Notes under the pieces: model-generated
The model's input: only the letters and a program-made list of their open reading frames with translations
Told to the model about the DNA's origin: nothing
Database searches by the model: none
Shown here: positions 17,854 through 26,582 of the stretch, piece by piece
How positions within the stretch are numbered: position 1 is the stretch's first letter
Layout: each line of letters opens with the position of its first letter
Translations under genes and position numbers: made by a program
Source: Thauera sp. K11
GTDB lineage: Bacteria; Pseudomonadota; Gammaproteobacteria; Burkholderiales; Rhodocyclaceae
Direction of reading: 5' to 3'
NCBI RefSeq assembly: GCF_002354895.1
Contig: NZ_CP023439.1
Span: forward strand, 2,976,001-3,040,000
DNA length: 64,000 nt

Positions 17854-18584
17854 CGCCGCGCCTGGACGAGATCTGGGTCTATCTGTCGGCGACGCCGCTG
17901 CTCGGCCTCACGCTCACGCTCCTCGCCTACCAGGCCGCCTTCCTGGCCTATCGCCGCGCCGGCTTCCATCCGCTCGCCAACCCGGTGCTGCTCGCGGTCG
18001 CCATGCTCGCCGGCGTGCTGCTGCTCACCGGCATGCCCTACCAGACCTATTTCGACGGCGCCCAGTTCGTGCACTTCCTGCTCGGCCCGGCGACGGTGGC
18101 GCTGGCGATCCCGCTGTACGCGCAGTGGCCGCGCCTGAAGGCGATGGCGGCACCGCTGGGGATCGCACTGGTCGCCGGCTCCCTGACCGCGTCGCTGTCG
18201 GCGTGGGGAATCGGCGCCCTGCTCGGCGCCAGCCGCGAGTCGCTGATGTCGCTCGCGCCCAAGAGCGTGACCACGCCGATCGCGATGGCGGTCGCGGAAC
18301 GGCTCGGCGGCCTGCCCTCGCTGACCGCGGTGCTGGTGATCAGCACCGGCATCCTGGGCGCGATCGGCGCCCGCTACCTGTACCGCTGGCTGCGCATCGA
18401 CGACCCAGCGGTGCGCGGCTTCGCCATCGGGCTCGCCTCCCACGGCATCGGCACCGCGCGCGCCTTCCAGATCGGCGAGCAGGCAGGCGCCTTCGCCGCG
18501 CTGGCGATGGGGCTGAACGGCCTCGTCACCGCGCTGTCACTGCCGTGGATCATGCCCTGGATGGAACGCCTGTTCGGCCGCTGA
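17850..18584 (+). CDS. LrgB/CidB family membrane protein
   Basis: A 244-residue LrgB-family protein. The hallmark ESLMSLAPKSVTTPIAMAVAERLGG and the later GFAIGLASHGIGTARAF motif are both present, with about seven spans. The start at 17850 overlaps the preceding lrgA-type gene by 4 bases. The two encode a paired membrane system usually annotated as antiholin-like, although organic-acid transport has been proposed for relatives. Confidence 0.92.
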   Translation: MTPRLDEIWVYLSATPLLGLTLTLLAYQAAFLAYRRAGFHPLANPVLLAVAMLAGVLLLTGMPYQTYFDGAQFVHFLLGPATVALAIPLYAQWPRLKAMAAPLGIALVAGSLTASLSAWGIGALLGASRESLMSLAPKSVTTPIAMAVAERLGGLPSLTAVLVISTGILGAIGARYLYRWLRIDDPAVRGFAIGLASHGIGTARAFQIGEQAGAFAALAMGLNGLVTALSLPWIMPWMERLFGR

Positions 18585-18673
18585 GACCACCGACACCACT
18601 GCCGGCCGCACGCCCCCGCGCGGCAACTCGCCGGACCCGCATCCCGCCCCCGGCCCACCAACGAGGACACCAA

Positions 18674-20305
18674 ATGCAAAAGCAAAATGCCCTCCACCGC
18701 TGGATCGACCGCAACATCCTCGAACTCGGCCGCGAGCTGCGCCTGTCCTACCTGCCGCCGCTGATGGTGTACTGCGCCGCCGGGGTGTCCGGCCTCACCG
18801 GCATCGTCGGCACCTTCTTCGTCAAGGACTACCTCGGCCTGTCGGCCGCCTTCCTCGCCGCACTCGGCTTCTGGGCCGGCATCCCGTGGGCGCTGAAGAT
18901 GCCGATCGGCCACCTCGTCGACCTGCTGTGGCGGCACAAGGCCGGCCTCGTGTATCTGGGCGCGGCGCTGATCGCGGCGAGCCTGGCGATCATGATCGGC
19001 CTCATCGGCCAGCCGCAGGCCATGCGCGCGGTCATGCCGGTCGAGGCGTGGTTCGTGCTGTCCGTGCTGCTGTCGCCGGTCGGCTACGTGATGCAGGACG
19101 CGGTGGCCGACGCGATGACGGTCGAAGCCGTGCCGCGCCTGGACGCACACGGCGAGCCGCTGCCCGACGAAGCGGTGCGGCTGATGCACACGACCATGCA
19201 GATGCTGGGCCGCGTCGCCATCATCGGCGGCACGGTGCTGGTCGCGCTCGCCAACGTGGTGATGTTCCAGGGCGCGGAAGCGCTCGCCGAGGCGCAGAAG
19301 GTGGCGATCTACCTGCGCATCTACGAATTCGCGCTGGTGATCCCGCTGCTGTCGGTCAGCGGCGTGCTGCTGGCCGGCGTGCTGAAGCGGCGCGAGGCCC
19401 GCCGGCTTGCCGCACTGGGGCGCGACCGCGCCGAGATCGACCGCCTGCTGCACGAACCGGAAGAAAAGACCACCCCCAACTGGTGGATCCTGGGCGGCAG
19501 CGCGGTCTTCGTCGCGCTCACGCTCGCCATCGGCCTGTCGGGCGCCGAATACGGCCAGGAACTGATCTTCGCCGGTTCGTTCACCATCATCGGCTTCATG
19601 ATCGTGCGGCTGGTGCGGGAACTGGCGCCCGATGCGCGCCGCATGCTGCTCGGCACCATCATCGTCATCTTCGTCTTCCGCGCGCTGCCCGGCCCGGGCG
19701 CGGGCGCGAGCTGGTGGATGATCGACGAACTCGGCTTCGACCAGTCCTTCCTGTCGCGGCTCGACCTCATCACCAGCGGCCTGACGCTGGCCGGGCTGTT
19801 CCTGTTCCGGCGCTTCATGGCGGAGAAGTCGATCGCCCGGATCGTCCTGTTCCTGACCATCGCCACCACGCTGCTGTCGCTGCCCATCATCGGCATGTTC
19901 CACGGCCTGCACCACTGGACTGCGGGCGTGACCGGCGGCATGGTCGATGCACGCTTCATCGCCATCGCCAACACCGCGCTGGAATCCCCGCTCGGACAGG
20001 TGTCGATGGTGCCGATGCTGGCGTGGATCGCAAACTCCGCACCGCCGCACCTGAAGGCGACCTACTTCGCCGTGATGGCCTCCTTCACCAACCTCGCGCT
20101 GTCGGCCGCCCAGCTCGGCACCAAGTACCTCAACCAGATCTACACCGTCAGCCGCCAGGTGAAGGACGCCGCCACCGGCGCGATCACCACCCCGGCCGAC
20201 TACAGCGAACTCGGCACGCTGCTCGTCACGGTGACGGTGATCGGCCTGGTACTGCCGCTCGCTGCAATCGCGCTCACCCGGCTGCTCGGCCTGCGCAGCG
20301 CCTGA
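18674..20305 (+). CDS. Large major-facilitator/BT1-like membrane transporter
   Basis: A 543-residue integral membrane protein with about 12 spans. The frame is open upstream, but the ATG at 18674 (MQKQNALHRWIDRN) follows a GAGGACACC ribosome site and is the first start that avoids overlap with lrgB. The N-terminal part (GIVGTFFVKDYLGLSAAFLAALGFWAGIPWALKMPIGHLVDLLW) resembles the folate/biopterin transporter (BT1) branch of the MFS, where the molecule sits on a related tyrosine/lysine loop. A large soluble loop (about residues 240-275) is unusual for a simple MFS carrier. The substrate is unknown. Confidence 0.65.
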   Translation: MQKQNALHRWIDRNILELGRELRLSYLPPLMVYCAAGVSGLTGIVGTFFVKDYLGLSAAFLAALGFWAGIPWALKMPIGHLVDLLWRHKAGLVYLGAALIAASLAIMIGLIGQPQAMRAVMPVEAWFVLSVLLSPVGYVMQDAVADAMTVEAVPRLDAHGEPLPDEAVRLMHTTMQMLGRVAIIGGTVLVALANVVMFQGAEALAEAQKVAIYLRIYEFALVIPLLSVSGVLLAGVLKRREARRLAALGRDRAEIDRLLHEPEEKTTPNWWILGGSAVFVALTLAIGLSGAEYGQELIFAGSFTIIGFMIVRLVRELAPDARRMLLGTIIVIFVFRALPGPGAGASWWMIDELGFDQSFLSRLDLITSGLTLAGLFLFRRFMAEKSIARIVLFLTIATTLLSLPIIGMFHGLHHWTAGVTGGMVDARFIAIANTALESPLGQVSMVPMLAWIANSAPPHLKATYFAVMASFTNLALSAAQLGTKYLNQIYTVSRQVKDAATGAITTPADYSELGTLLVTVTVIGLVLPLAAIALTRLLGLRSA

Positions 20306-20416
20306 ACCGGCGGCACAGCGCGCAGCCGCGCGCTTCCTTGATCCGACGCATTGCCTTCGACCGACGGCAGGCGGAAACTTGGCGCGGTTGCAGACACAAA
20401 TAAGGGGAGTACGGCG

Positions 20417-22471
20417 ATGACACCCAGTTCGGTTCACGACATCCGCAACCTGAGCCTGCTCGGCCAGGCCGGCAGCGGCAAAACCACGCTCGCCGAGGCG
20501 CTGCTCGCCGCCGCCGGCGAAATCGGCGCGGCCGGCAGCGTCGAACGCGGCGACACGGTCTCCGACTACGACCCGCAGGAAAAGTCGATGGGCCACTCGC
20601 TGCACGCCTCCCTCGTCCATCTGGAGTGGGCCGGCCACTGGATCAACCTGCTCGATGCGCCCGGCCTGCCCGACCTCGCCGGCCGCGCCCTGGCCACCCT
20701 TCCCGCGGTGGAGACCGCCGCCGTGGTGGTCGGCGCCGGCTCCGGCGTGGAAAGCGGCACGCGCCGCATGATGACGGCGGCCAGGGGCAAGTGCCGCATG
20801 ATCATCGTCAACAAGATCGATGCCGCCGGCACGGATTTCGCCGCGCTGCTGGATGCCATCGTCGCCGAATTCGGCCGCGAGTGCCTGCCGATCAACCTGC
20901 CGGCCCCCGGCGGCGGCAAGGTGGTGGACTGCTTCTTCGCGCCGGACGGTGCGACCACGACCGCCTTCTCCAGCGTCAACACAGCCCACAGCGCGATCGT
21001 CGACCAGATCGTCGAACTGGACGAGGAACTGATGGCGAAGTACCTCGAGCAGGGCGAGTCGCTGGACCCGGAGCAATTGCATGCCCCGTTCGAGCAGGCA
21101 CTGCGCGAAGGCCACCTGGTTCCGGTGTGCTTCGTGTCCGCCCGCACCGGCGCGGGCGTGCGCGAACTGCTCGACATCCTCGGCAGGCTGGCGCCCGATC
21201 CCACCGAGGGCAACCCGCCCGCCTTCCTGAAGGGCGAGGGCGCGGCGGCCGGGAGGGTCGAGGTGGCGCTCGACCCCGAACGCCACGTCGTCGCCCACGT
21301 GTTCCAGATCTCCAACGATCCCTACCGCGGCAAGCTGGGCCTGTTCCGCATCCATCAAGGCCAGGTCACGCCCAGTTCCCAGCTCTACGTCGGCGACGGC
21401 CGCAAGCCGTTCAAAGTCGCCCACCTGCTGCGCATGCAGGGCCGCAACGCGGTCGAGACGCCGCTCGGCGTGCCCGGCGACCTGTGCACGGTGGCACGGG
21501 TGGACGAGATCCATCGCGACGCCGTACTGCACGACTCGCACGACGAGGACTACTTCCACCTCGCGCCGCAAGCCTATCCGCAGCCGGTATACGGCCTCGC
21601 GCTGATCACGAAGAAGCCTGCGGACGAGCAGAAGCTCTCCGAGGCGCTCGCCCGCCTGACCGACGAGGACCCCTGCCTCGAAGTCAGCTACGACGTGCGC
21701 GGGCGCCGCACGGTGGTGCGCGGCCTGGGCGAGCAGCACCTGAAGATCGTGCTCGACGAACTTTCCACCCGCTGGAACCTGCAGCTCGACACCGCCCCGC
21801 CGGCGATTCCCTACCGCGAGACGATTTCCGTCGTGGCCGAGGCGCGCTACCGCCACAAGAAGCAGAGCGGCGGCGCCGGCCAGTTCGGCGAGGTGGCCCT
21901 GCGCGTCGAACCGCTGGAGCGCGGCGCGGGCCTGCAACTCGGCGACGAGGTCAAGGGCGGCGCGATCCCGACCAACTTCATGCCCGCGGTGGAAAAGGGC
22001 GTGCGCCAGGCCCTGGCGGAAGGCGCCCTCGCCGGCTTTCCGATCCAGGACCTGCGCGTCGTGGTGACCGACGGCAAGCATCACGCGGTGGACTCCAACG
22101 AAGTGTCCTTCGCCACCGCCTCGCGCCACGCGCTGATCGAGGCGGTGCTCGCCGCCAGGCCGCAGGTGCTCGAACCCATGCTGGACGTGCAGGTCAAGGT
22201 GGCCGACGCACTGTTCGGCGAAGTCAGCGGCGAACTTTCGGCCCGCCGCGGCCGGCTCACCAGCACCGACAGCCCGGCCGCCGGCTGGATGCTGATCTCG
22301 GCGCGCGTGCCGATGTCGGAGATGGACGGCTTCGAGAGCCGGCTGAAGGCGATCTGCGCCGGCGAGAGCGAGTTCGTGCTCGAGGCCGGCGGCTACGAGC
22401 CGGCGCCGCAGGACGTGCAGAACGAACTAGCGCGCAGCTTCGCCACCACGGGCAACGGAAACGGCGGCTGA
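20417..22471 (+). CDS. Elongation factor G-like translational GTPase (second EF-G type)
   Basis: A 684-residue EF-G homologue. The G1 loop is GQAGSGKTT (residues about 16-24), G3 is DAPG and G4 is NKID. Domains II-V follow, including the RGLGEQHLKIVLDEL segment. It lacks the standard bacterial switch I and the HIDHGKTT-type G1 of FusA, which places it with the EF-G2/EF-G-like paralogues rather than canonical FusA. The role is unknown: ribosome rescue or recycling has been shown for some paralogues. The start at 20417 follows an AAGGGGAG ribosome site. Confidence 0.85.
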   Translation: MTPSSVHDIRNLSLLGQAGSGKTTLAEALLAAAGEIGAAGSVERGDTVSDYDPQEKSMGHSLHASLVHLEWAGHWINLLDAPGLPDLAGRALATLPAVETAAVVVGAGSGVESGTRRMMTAARGKCRMIIVNKIDAAGTDFAALLDAIVAEFGRECLPINLPAPGGGKVVDCFFAPDGATTTAFSSVNTAHSAIVDQIVELDEELMAKYLEQGESLDPEQLHAPFEQALREGHLVPVCFVSARTGAGVRELLDILGRLAPDPTEGNPPAFLKGEGAAAGRVEVALDPERHVVAHVFQISNDPYRGKLGLFRIHQGQVTPSSQLYVGDGRKPFKVAHLLRMQGRNAVETPLGVPGDLCTVARVDEIHRDAVLHDSHDEDYFHLAPQAYPQPVYGLALITKKPADEQKLSEALARLTDEDPCLEVSYDVRGRRTVVRGLGEQHLKIVLDELSTRWNLQLDTAPPAIPYRETISVVAEARYRHKKQSGGAGQFGEVALRVEPLERGAGLQLGDEVKGGAIPTNFMPAVEKGVRQALAEGALAGFPIQDLRVVVTDGKHHAVDSNEVSFATASRHALIEAVLAARPQVLEPMLDVQVKVADALFGEVSGELSARRGRLTSTDSPAAGWMLISARVPMSEMDGFESRLKAICAGESEFVLEAGGYEPAPQDVQNELARSFATTGNGNGG

Positions 22472-22553
22472 TGCGGCAGACGAACCGCTCCTGCCCGGCC
22501 CCGTCCGCGGCGCCCTCCCCGGAGCCGCCGCGGACGGCCCGCCCCCGCGCCCG

Positions 22554-22814
22554 ATGAAGCTGACCGACAGGCACCGCGCCTACTGGCGCCGCAATCTGAT
22601 CCTGACCTTCGGCCTGCTGGTGGTCTGGTCCGCGGTCACCTTCATCGCCGGCTATTACGCGCGCGAACTCAATGCCTTCAGCTTTCTCGACTTTCCGCTG
22701 GGCTTCTACGTCTTCGCGCAGGGCTCGCTGATCGTGTACCTGGCGATCGTCGGCATCTACGTGTTCGCAATGAACCGGCTCGACCGCCGCTACGGCGTCG
22801 GCGAGCGGCGCTGA
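22554..22814 (+). CDS. DUF4212 small subunit of a sodium:solute symporter, without its partner
   Basis: An 86-residue protein with two spans (about residues 14-36 and 48-72). The segments YWRRNLILTFGLLVVW and FPLGFYVFAQGSLIVYLAIVGIYVFAMNRLDRRYG are diagnostic for DUF4212. Such proteins are normally encoded directly upstream of an SSS-family (acetate/solute) symporter large subunit. Here the next 30 bases contain no such gene and the strand changes to a T6SS cassette, so this subunit is orphaned. It may have lost its partner when the cassette was acquired. Confidence 0.85.
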   Translation: MKLTDRHRAYWRRNLILTFGLLVVWSAVTFIAGYYARELNAFSFLDFPLGFYVFAQGSLIVYLAIVGIYVFAMNRLDRRYGVGERR

Positions 22815-22844
22815 GCAAGCGCTCACGCCCGGCTCCTGAAGGGT

Positions 22845-23081
22845 TCACCCGCTGACCATTCCTCGGACGCTGCCGATCGAGGCGCAGCCACATCCGGTCT
22901 TGCAGCCTTCGATGATCTTGTTGATGCCGTGCGGCGCGCCCCTGGAGTATTTCTCCGGGCAGTCCACGAGAACGCCGGGACGGGCAATCGATTTGCCGTC
23001 GAACTTTGCATTCGGCGCGCCAGAAATCACGGCGCCGCCGTGCGTCATGGCGTCGCCGGTCACGATGATCCGTTTGATCAT
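22845..23081 (-). CDS. PAAR-domain protein (T6SS spike tip)
   Basis: A 78-residue protein that is a PAAR domain on its own. It shows the TGDAMTHGGAVISGAPN start and the HGINKIIEGCKTGCG repeat elements with conserved glycines, and it fits the size of PAAR spike tips (about 85 residues). Such proteins sharpen the VgrG spike and carry or recruit effectors. The start at 23081 was chosen from the family pattern; an in-frame TTG at 23222 would add a doubtful 47-residue extension. It is the last gene of the lipase-immunity cassette, as in Pseudomonas gene clusters with Tle4. Confidence 0.75.
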   Translation of the reverse strand: MIKRIIVTGDAMTHGGAVISGAPNAKFDGKSIARPGVLVDCPEKYSRGAPHGINKIIEGCKTGCGCASIGSVRGMVSG

Positions 23082-23231
23082 CTGCCCGGCTTTTTTGAAG
23101 AAGCCGCCAATGAAAAGAAATTGCCAATGGATCTCGCCCAGTGGCACATCGAGACGAACGATACGCCCGACGATGGAATCCCACATGCAAAGGAAGAGCA
23201 GGCATGGCGGTTTCATCGGCAAGACGACAGC

Positions 23232-23432
23232 TCATGCGATGTCCCACTCCCTCACGCGGCGGGCAATGGCACCCGGTGCATCGATCGGACGCCACAACAG
23301 CGGAACACTCGGCAGACTCGCGGCGGACGGTTCCGGCAGCGTGCGAAGACGGGCGTATGCGGGGGTTGCCGACAGCGCGGCAAGGCCCAGCAGCGATTTC
23401 AGGAACCGGCGGCGAATGGCGGAGCGGTTCAT
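23232..23432 (-). CDS. Small Tat-signal protein between the immunity and PAAR genes
   Basis: A 66-residue product. The first half is a Tat-type leader (IRRRFLKSLLGLAALSATPAYA) with a probable cleavage site after AYA, leaving a mature chain of only about 40 residues with no recognised domain. Its ATG overlaps the stop of the immunity gene by 4 bases, so it is translated with it. It could be the N-terminal stub of a larger Tat substrate, cut short by a deletion, or a small accessory of the cassette. Confidence 0.55.
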   Translation of the reverse strand: MNRSAIRRRFLKSLLGLAALSATPAYARLRTLPEPSAASLPSVPLLWRPIDAPGAIARRVREWDIA

Positions 23433-24583
23433 GAATTCCCCCTGTCCTTGAGCTTGATGGCCAGTTTCCAGACCACGGTGCCGGGATCTTTCAGGAAGGG
23501 GAACCAGTCCGCACCCGGCAGCCGGGTTCCGCACAGCACATGATGTTCGCTCGCACCGCCTTTCAGGCCAGGATGCTCGGCCCGCCATATCCCGGTGACC
23601 GGACAAGGGTCGCCGCACCGCAGGTTCATCTGGTTGATGTTCATTTCGACGCGGCTGCCGCCGGGGACCGGCACCCGGAAGGCGAGGCTGTTGAGCAGGC
23701 GGTCCCACAGCGCGAGCGCCTCGTCGTCGTTGATCGAGGCCTTCTCCGCCGCACCGACGACGTTCTGCTCGATCTTGCTGCGCAGGCCGGCTTCCAGGCG
23801 CCCCGGATGACTGACGGTACGGTCGCCCAGGAACTCCCAGTCGAATTCGTGCTCGCCGCCCTTGCGCCGCACCAGCGATTCCGCCCCATCCCAGACGCCC
23901 ACCGTCCGCGCGCCTTCGCGCAGCGTGCTCAGCGAAGGGTAGAAGATTCCCAAGGCCTTTTTTTGTTTGGCGATGCCGTTCATCAGACCGCCTTTCTCCT
24001 TGTCCACCTCTGCGCCCTTATTGGAGAAAACGGAAAAGCGCACATCGGGCAGACTCGGCATATGGATGCCGGCTGCGAACATTTCCTGGTACTGGCAGGT
24101 CCTTTCTGCCACGAAGCCCAATTCGATGCAGACACCGGGCTCTTGGGGAATTTCGTCGGGGTCGCGATAGCGCAGGGCCTGGATCAGGCGAGCCTGCCGC
24201 GCAAACTCCTGGTCGGCTTTGCCGTTCAATGCCCATCCTTCATAAGTGAAGGTATGGCCGTTAATAGGAATTGCACCGAAAAAGCGGCGTATGTTTTTCC
24301 GTTTGTCGTACGCGTCTTCGTGGTACCAGTAATATTCCCCGCCGGGCACGGGGCCTTTGATGACCTCAATGATCTCGGCGCTGGGGTCATTGGACTGCAC
24401 CTTTCCCCAATGTTCGTTCAGGAAATCGCGAATCCTGTGTCCTTGGTCGGGATAGGCTTTGAATCCGCCGCTGATGCGGTGCGTGCCGAAGATCAGTCGG
24501 GCTTCCGCCGGCACCTCCAAGGTGTAGCGGCCAAAGCAGACCCGTTTGGTCTGGGTGAAGAGGCGGTCGATGCGTGCGCTCAT
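23429..24583 (-). CDS. Tli4-family immunity protein for a T6SS lipase
   Basis: A 384-residue protein matching the Tli4 family by overall layout. The N-terminal half contains KRVCFGRYTLEVP and the pattern HRISGGFKAYP; the C-terminal half contains an aromatic-rich immunity domain with GDRTVSHPGRLEAGLRSKIEQN and CGTRLPGADWFP. It lies directly downstream of the lipase gene and overlaps it by 4 bases, the normal order for effector then immunity. Unlike most immunity proteins for periplasmic lipases I see no signal peptide at this start. The sequence is clearly less GC-rich than its flanks. Confidence 0.75.
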   Translation of the reverse strand: MSARIDRLFTQTKRVCFGRYTLEVPAEARLIFGTHRISGGFKAYPDQGHRIRDFLNEHWGKVQSNDPSAEIIEVIKGPVPGGEYYWYHEDAYDKRKNIRRFFGAIPINGHTFTYEGWALNGKADQEFARQARLIQALRYRDPDEIPQEPGVCIELGFVAERTCQYQEMFAAGIHMPSLPDVRFSVFSNKGAEVDKEKGGLMNGIAKQKKALGIFYPSLSTLREGARTVGVWDGAESLVRRKGGEHEFDWEFLGDRTVSHPGRLEAGLRSKIEQNVVGAAEKASINDDEALALWDRLLNSLAFRVPVPGGSRVEMNINQMNLRCGDPCPVTGIWRAEHPGLKGGASEHHVLCGTRLPGADWFPFLKDPGTVVWKLAIKLKDRGNS

Positions 24584-26433
24584 GACGAGGACTCCGGTTG
24601 TTGGGCGGCTTGGGCGACCGCGATCTTGACGATGCTGTGGAGGGTGGCGGCAATGGCGTCCCAGTCCTCATAACTGGACTGATGTTCGTAGCCGGTCTGA
24701 ACGAGGACGGTGCCCCTGACCCAGGCCGCGGAGCGGGCCGCCGGCACCGTTTGGTCGCCGGCCTCGGCCGGGGGCTGCAGGCGCAGGGTGAGCACCACGC
24801 CCTGCTCCCCCCGCACTTTGAGCCGGCCTTCGCCGTCGTCCTCGAGCAGGGTCCAGCCAAGCGGGTCGCCGGCCCGCGCCACGTCTCCGGCGACGACCTC
24901 CCACACCACGTTGCCGTAGGCCGCATGCCGGCTGTCGTCGCCGTAGTGGGCGTAGGTGCAGGGGTGGAAGGTGTCCTGGATCGCACCGTGGAACTTCATT
25001 GCGTTCTCCAGTCGTTTCGTCACAGCCTCCAGCGCCCGCTCCTTGTCGCCTTCATACTTTTTCGCCGGATCGATCCAGTCCGGGTTGATCAGGCGCCACC
25101 ACGCCTCGGCCGGCTGGGTGTAGATGCCTTCCAGGGACTTGTTCGGCTTGAGCGGTCCGGGGAGCGGCCTGCCGTGCTTGCGGGCGGACTGGATCGCCGC
25201 ATACTCTTCGCCGAACGGTTCCCGAGGCAGTTTGAGCAGGGTGTTGCCGTCGCGGTCCCGCACTTGCAGCCAGCCGTAGCCATAGAGGTCGTTGGGCAGC
25301 AGTTCGAGGGCGCCCGGGGCGTTGGCCAGCACGGCGGTGACTTCCTTGCCGGTCTCTCCGAGCACCTGCTGGATAATGCTTTCCTTGAGCCGGGACAGGG
25401 GGTTGATTCCGCTCGCCCCTTCGAAGCCCGCGCGCATGCGCTTGTAGGTGGCGGCCGCCCCGTGAGTGGGCATGACGCCATGGACGATGCCGAGCACCTC
25501 GTTGGCGGTGAGGTTGCCGTAGTCCTTGTGCATCAGCGCCCGGCCGAGCAGCCCAGCCATGCTGTGGGTGACGAGGATGACGCCGGGGCACTCGAAGCCG
25601 AGGTCCTTGTAGCGCCGGATCAGCGCCCGGATGCGCTTGGCAATCTTCTTGGCCTGCTTGCCGTTGCTCTGCAGCCAGTTGTAGCCCATGGCATGGACGG
25701 GGCACCAGCCCGATGCCAGCGCCTTGAGGTCGTCGGCCGTCACGGGCGGCGGCGGCGCGCCGGCCGGCCGGCCCCAGGTATCGACCGCCTTGTCGACGTA
25801 CCTGAAGTCCCAGATGGCATTTATCTGCTCGCTGCCGTGCGTGGCATTGTTGAGGCGGGCTTCGAGTTGCTTCAGCAGCGTGCCGTAGGTGCCGAACATG
25901 ACTTCGCTCCAGCCGCGCCAGCGGGCCTTTTGCGCAGCGCTGGCCGTCGCGGGATTCTTCGCGGCATGCAGGCCCTCCGGTTCCGGGTCGGCCATCAGCA
26001 GCGGCGGGATGTCGTCCAGCGTGTCGGGCACGTTGTCGTGCCGCTTGTCGTTGGCCTGCTTCGGGTCGAAGCGCTCGCCGTCGCTGGTCCATTCGTACAC
26101 TTCGACTTCCGTTTCGTCGGGGTCGAAGTTGAGTTGGCGGACATCCGGATCATGTACTACGCGACCCACCGTCTCGAACATATAGTCCGGCCGCCAGGCG
26201 ATGTTGTCATCGCGCTTCAGCTTTTCCTGGCGGGCACGGCTCATCCGCAAATGGCTGCCCATGATGCCGGGCAGAAAGATGATGGGCAGCACCTTGCCAG
26301 TGGGCAGCGTCAGCCTGATACGTCGCGGGTCTTCTTCCGGGGTCGTGATTGCCGTCGTACCGGCAGAGCCGCCTATGTTTTGAGTCGCCTGGCGATGATG
26401 GTCCGCGGATGCGTTCTGGTTGTCGTCGTTCAT
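24580..26433 (-). CDS. T6SS lipase effector of the Tle4 type
   Basis: A 617-residue alpha/beta-hydrolase with the oxyanion-type strand PIIFLPGIMGSHL near residue 50 and the nucleophile elbow THSMAG (about residue 265) in a long ILVTHSMAGLLGRAL helix. The insertion-rich middle and the C-terminal beta-domain match Tle4-like phospholipase effectors that attack target-cell membranes. The start at 26433 is chosen because it overlaps the stop of an upstream coding remnant by 4 bases; the in-frame ATG at 26586 would run into that remnant. No VgrG gene is present in the window. Family-level call by motif; biochemistry not shown. Confidence 0.75.
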   Translation of the reverse strand: MNDDNQNASADHHRQATQNIGGSAGTTAITTPEEDPRRIRLTLPTGKVLPIIFLPGIMGSHLRMSRARQEKLKRDDNIAWRPDYMFETVGRVVHDPDVRQLNFDPDETEVEVYEWTSDGERFDPKQANDKRHDNVPDTLDDIPPLLMADPEPEGLHAAKNPATASAAQKARWRGWSEVMFGTYGTLLKQLEARLNNATHGSEQINAIWDFRYVDKAVDTWGRPAGAPPPPVTADDLKALASGWCPVHAMGYNWLQSNGKQAKKIAKRIRALIRRYKDLGFECPGVILVTHSMAGLLGRALMHKDYGNLTANEVLGIVHGVMPTHGAAATYKRMRAGFEGASGINPLSRLKESIIQQVLGETGKEVTAVLANAPGALELLPNDLYGYGWLQVRDRDGNTLLKLPREPFGEEYAAIQSARKHGRPLPGPLKPNKSLEGIYTQPAEAWWRLINPDWIDPAKKYEGDKERALEAVTKRLENAMKFHGAIQDTFHPCTYAHYGDDSRHAAYGNVVWEVVAGDVARAGDPLGWTLLEDDGEGRLKVRGEQGVVLTLRLQPPAEAGDQTVPAARSAAWVRGTVLVQTGYEHQSSYEDWDAIAATLHSIVKIAVAQAAQQPESSS

Positions 26434-26582
26434 GGCAGTTCGATGTCCAGGATTTGTATTACCAGCCCTTCGGGGGAGAAGCCTTTCTGCAGGAAGGTCG
26501 ATCCTCCCGCTTCCGGTAGCGCTTGAAGAAAGATTCCCGACCGGCCCCACAGTGCGCGGGAATAGCATAAAGGAATATGCTT
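26430..26582 (-). pseudogene. 3' remnant of a gene translationally coupled to the lipase
   Basis: On the minus strand a frame of 50 codons ends at a TGA that overlaps the lipase ATG by 4 bases (ATGA). The final residues, GGSTFLQKGFSPEGLVIQIL then DIELP, look like genuine protein, but the frame is closed by a stop immediately upstream (26583-26585) and has no start. I read it as the 3' end of an otherwise lost gene of the cassette. I cannot name its family. Confidence 0.55.

Noticed and set aside
18374..22129. A 1,251-codon minus-strand open frame, and other very long frames (4769-6949, 8220-9998, 13568-15610, 37915-40899)
   Set aside because: All are exact antisense or out-of-frame shadows of well-supported genes, rich in Arg/Ala/His/Gln and without family motifs; long stop-free frames are expected at this GC content.
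23082..23222. N-terminal extension of the PAAR protein from the TTG at 23222
   Set aside because: The extra residues are unlike PAAR proteins, and the MIKRIIVTGDAMTHGG start fits the family; the extension is probably untranslated spacer or remnant.
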